DNA of 14,478 bases, from the NCBI GenBank assembly GCA_900551015.1, contig URUI01000052.1, positions 1 to 14,478 on the forward strand, read 5' to 3'. This document shows, in pieces, positions 13,759 through 14,478 of the stretch. The number at the start of each line of letters is the position of its first letter. The stretch's first letter is position 1. The notes beneath the pieces are model-generated. The model was not told where the DNA came from. It made no database searches and worked only from the letters and a program-made list of their open reading frames with translations. Source of the DNA: an uncultured Collinsella sp. GTDB taxonomy: Bacteria > Actinomycetota > Coriobacteriia > Coriobacteriales > Coriobacteriaceae. The position numbers and the translations under genes were made by a program.

Positions 13759-14181
13759 TTAACTTTCGTGCATGAGTGCAAAAGACATATCGGCGCGGCA
13801 GCAAACCTCACCGTTGACGCTCGCAGTACCCGTCGCAAAGCGGAACGGCCCGCGCGCACGCGTGATGGTGCACACCAGATCAACCGTGTCGCCCGGGCGC
13901 ACCGGACGCTTAAAGCGCACCTTATCGAGGCTCGTATAGAACGGCGTCGCGCCGCGCGCCTCCTCGTCGCCCACCAGCAGCACGCAACAGTTTTGGGCGA
14001 GCATCTCGCACTGAATCACGCCGGGGACCACCGGGTTTCCCGGAAAATGCCCCTGCAAAAAGTACTCGTCACCCGTAATCGTGATCTTGCCGTGGGCCTC
14101 GTCGCCCACCAGCTCGGCCTCGTCGAGCAAAAGCATCGGTTCGCGATGCGGCAACAGCTTCTTGAGCTCTTCTTTGTTCAT
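13759..14181 (-). CDS. fabZ: 3-hydroxyacyl-ACP dehydratase FabZ
   Basis: Dehydrates 3-hydroxyacyl-ACP in the fatty acid elongation cycle. The 140-residue product has the hot-dog family signature: LLPHREPMLLLDE (9-21), then the catalytic His45 in LQGHFPGNPVVPGV and Glu59 in IQCEMLAQ. The C-terminal KVRFKRPVRPGDTV and SVNGEVCCRADMSFA strands are also typical. The start is ATG at 14181, 9 bp after accB. Sitting between accB and accC, it ties malonyl-CoA supply to fatty acid synthesis. Confidence 0.96.
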   Translation of the reverse strand: MNKEELKKLLPHREPMLLLDEAELVGDEAHGKITITGDEYFLQGHFPGNPVVPGVIQCEMLAQNCCVLLVGDEEARGATPFYTSLDKVRFKRPVRPGDTVDLVCTITRARGPFRFATGTASVNGEVCCRADMSFALMHES

Positions 14182-14190
14182 GGATATCGC

Positions 14191-14478
14191 CTACCCGATC
14201 CTCATGAGGCAGCTGCCGAACTCCACGAGGTCGCCGTCGGCCACGCAGATCTCGAGCACCTCGCCATCCGCCTCTGCCGTTACCTCGTTGAGAACCTTCA
14301 TGGCCTCGATGATGCAGAGGGTCTCGCCGGCCTTGACCTTGGAGCCCACTTGCACAAACGGCTCGTCGCCCGGCGCCGGGGCAGCATAGAACACACCGAC
14401 CATGGGAGCGGTCACCTCGGTGCCCTTGGGCTCCGACGCGGCGGCAGGTGTCTGCGCGGCGGGCTCCGGTGCGGCAGG
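14191..14478 (-). CDS. accB: Biotin carboxyl carrier protein of acetyl-CoA carboxylase (3' part)
   Basis: Carries the biotin that shuttles between AccC and AccDA. The frame is open to the window edge, so the N-terminal part is missing. What is visible: a Pro/Ala-rich flexible linker (PAAPEPAAQTPAAASEP), then the biotinyl domain with APMVGVFYAAPAPG and the biotinylation site IEAMKVLNEV, whose Lys codon is at 14296-14298. It ends VEFGSCLMRIG, the normal end of the domain. A GTG at 14415 is not the start, since linker sequence continues upstream. The stop is 9 bp before fabZ. Confidence 0.96.
   Translation of the reverse strand, partial: PAAPEPAAQTPAAASEPKGTEVTAPMVGVFYAAPAPGDEPFVQVGSKVKAGETLCIIEAMKVLNEVTAEADGEVLEICVADGDLVEFGSCLMRIG

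Noticed and set aside
13749..13883. 45-residue N-terminal extension of AccC
   Set aside because: It overlaps fabZ and lacks similarity to biotin carboxylase, which begins at MFDKVLIANRGE.

Overview
The window is a GC-rich bacterial chromosome segment, and almost every real gene is on the minus strand. Protein sequences, base composition and the accB-fabZ-accC-accDA cluster suggest an actinobacterium of the class Coriobacteriia, probably Collinsella-like. This is inference from familiarity, not from a search.

Reading right to left (5'->3' on the minus strand) there are three blocks. Block 1 (14478-10694) is a malonyl-CoA/fatty-acid cluster: the 3' part of accB (biotin carrier), fabZ, accC, and one gene encoding both carboxyltransferase subunits (AccD fused to AccA). 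Together these hold all activities of acetyl-CoA carboxylase plus the FabZ dehydratase. Close behind lies a solitary PTS EIIC permease (10653-9439) ending in a clear terminator. Block 2 (9294-7468) holds a cation diffusion facilitator with manganese-type metal residues and a histidine phosphatase. Block 3 (7017-1229) is a ribosomal protein operon, rplC-rplD-rplW-rplB-rpsS-rplV-rpsC-rplP-rpmC-rpsQ-rplN-rplX, ending in a strong intrinsic terminator at 1165-1202.

The ribosomal operon is cut out of its usual context: rpsJ is not in front of rplC, and rplE and the rest of the spc genes do not follow rplX. It also carries three long non-coding spacers that look structured: a leader of about 180 nt before rplC, a 179-bp spacer between rplW and rplB with a 7+7 bp hairpin, and a 118-bp spacer between rpsQ and rplN that can fold into a three-way junction. 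The leader and the rplW-rplB spacer share a 26-bp element (22/26 identical). These are the best candidates here for undescribed regulation, perhaps feedback by ribosomal proteins.

Between the histidine phosphatase and the ribosomal promoter lies a perfect 41-bp inverted repeat (7279-7319 / 7389-7429) enclosing a second 9-bp hairpin. It is the most striking non-coding structure in the window and may be a MITE-like element, a large structured RNA, or an assembly artefact.

The left edge (1-475) holds the end of an IS3-family transposase gene with an internal deletion. About 690 bp of non-coding DNA with small palindromes (476-1164) separates it from the ribosomal terminator. I see no tRNA, rRNA or CRISPR.
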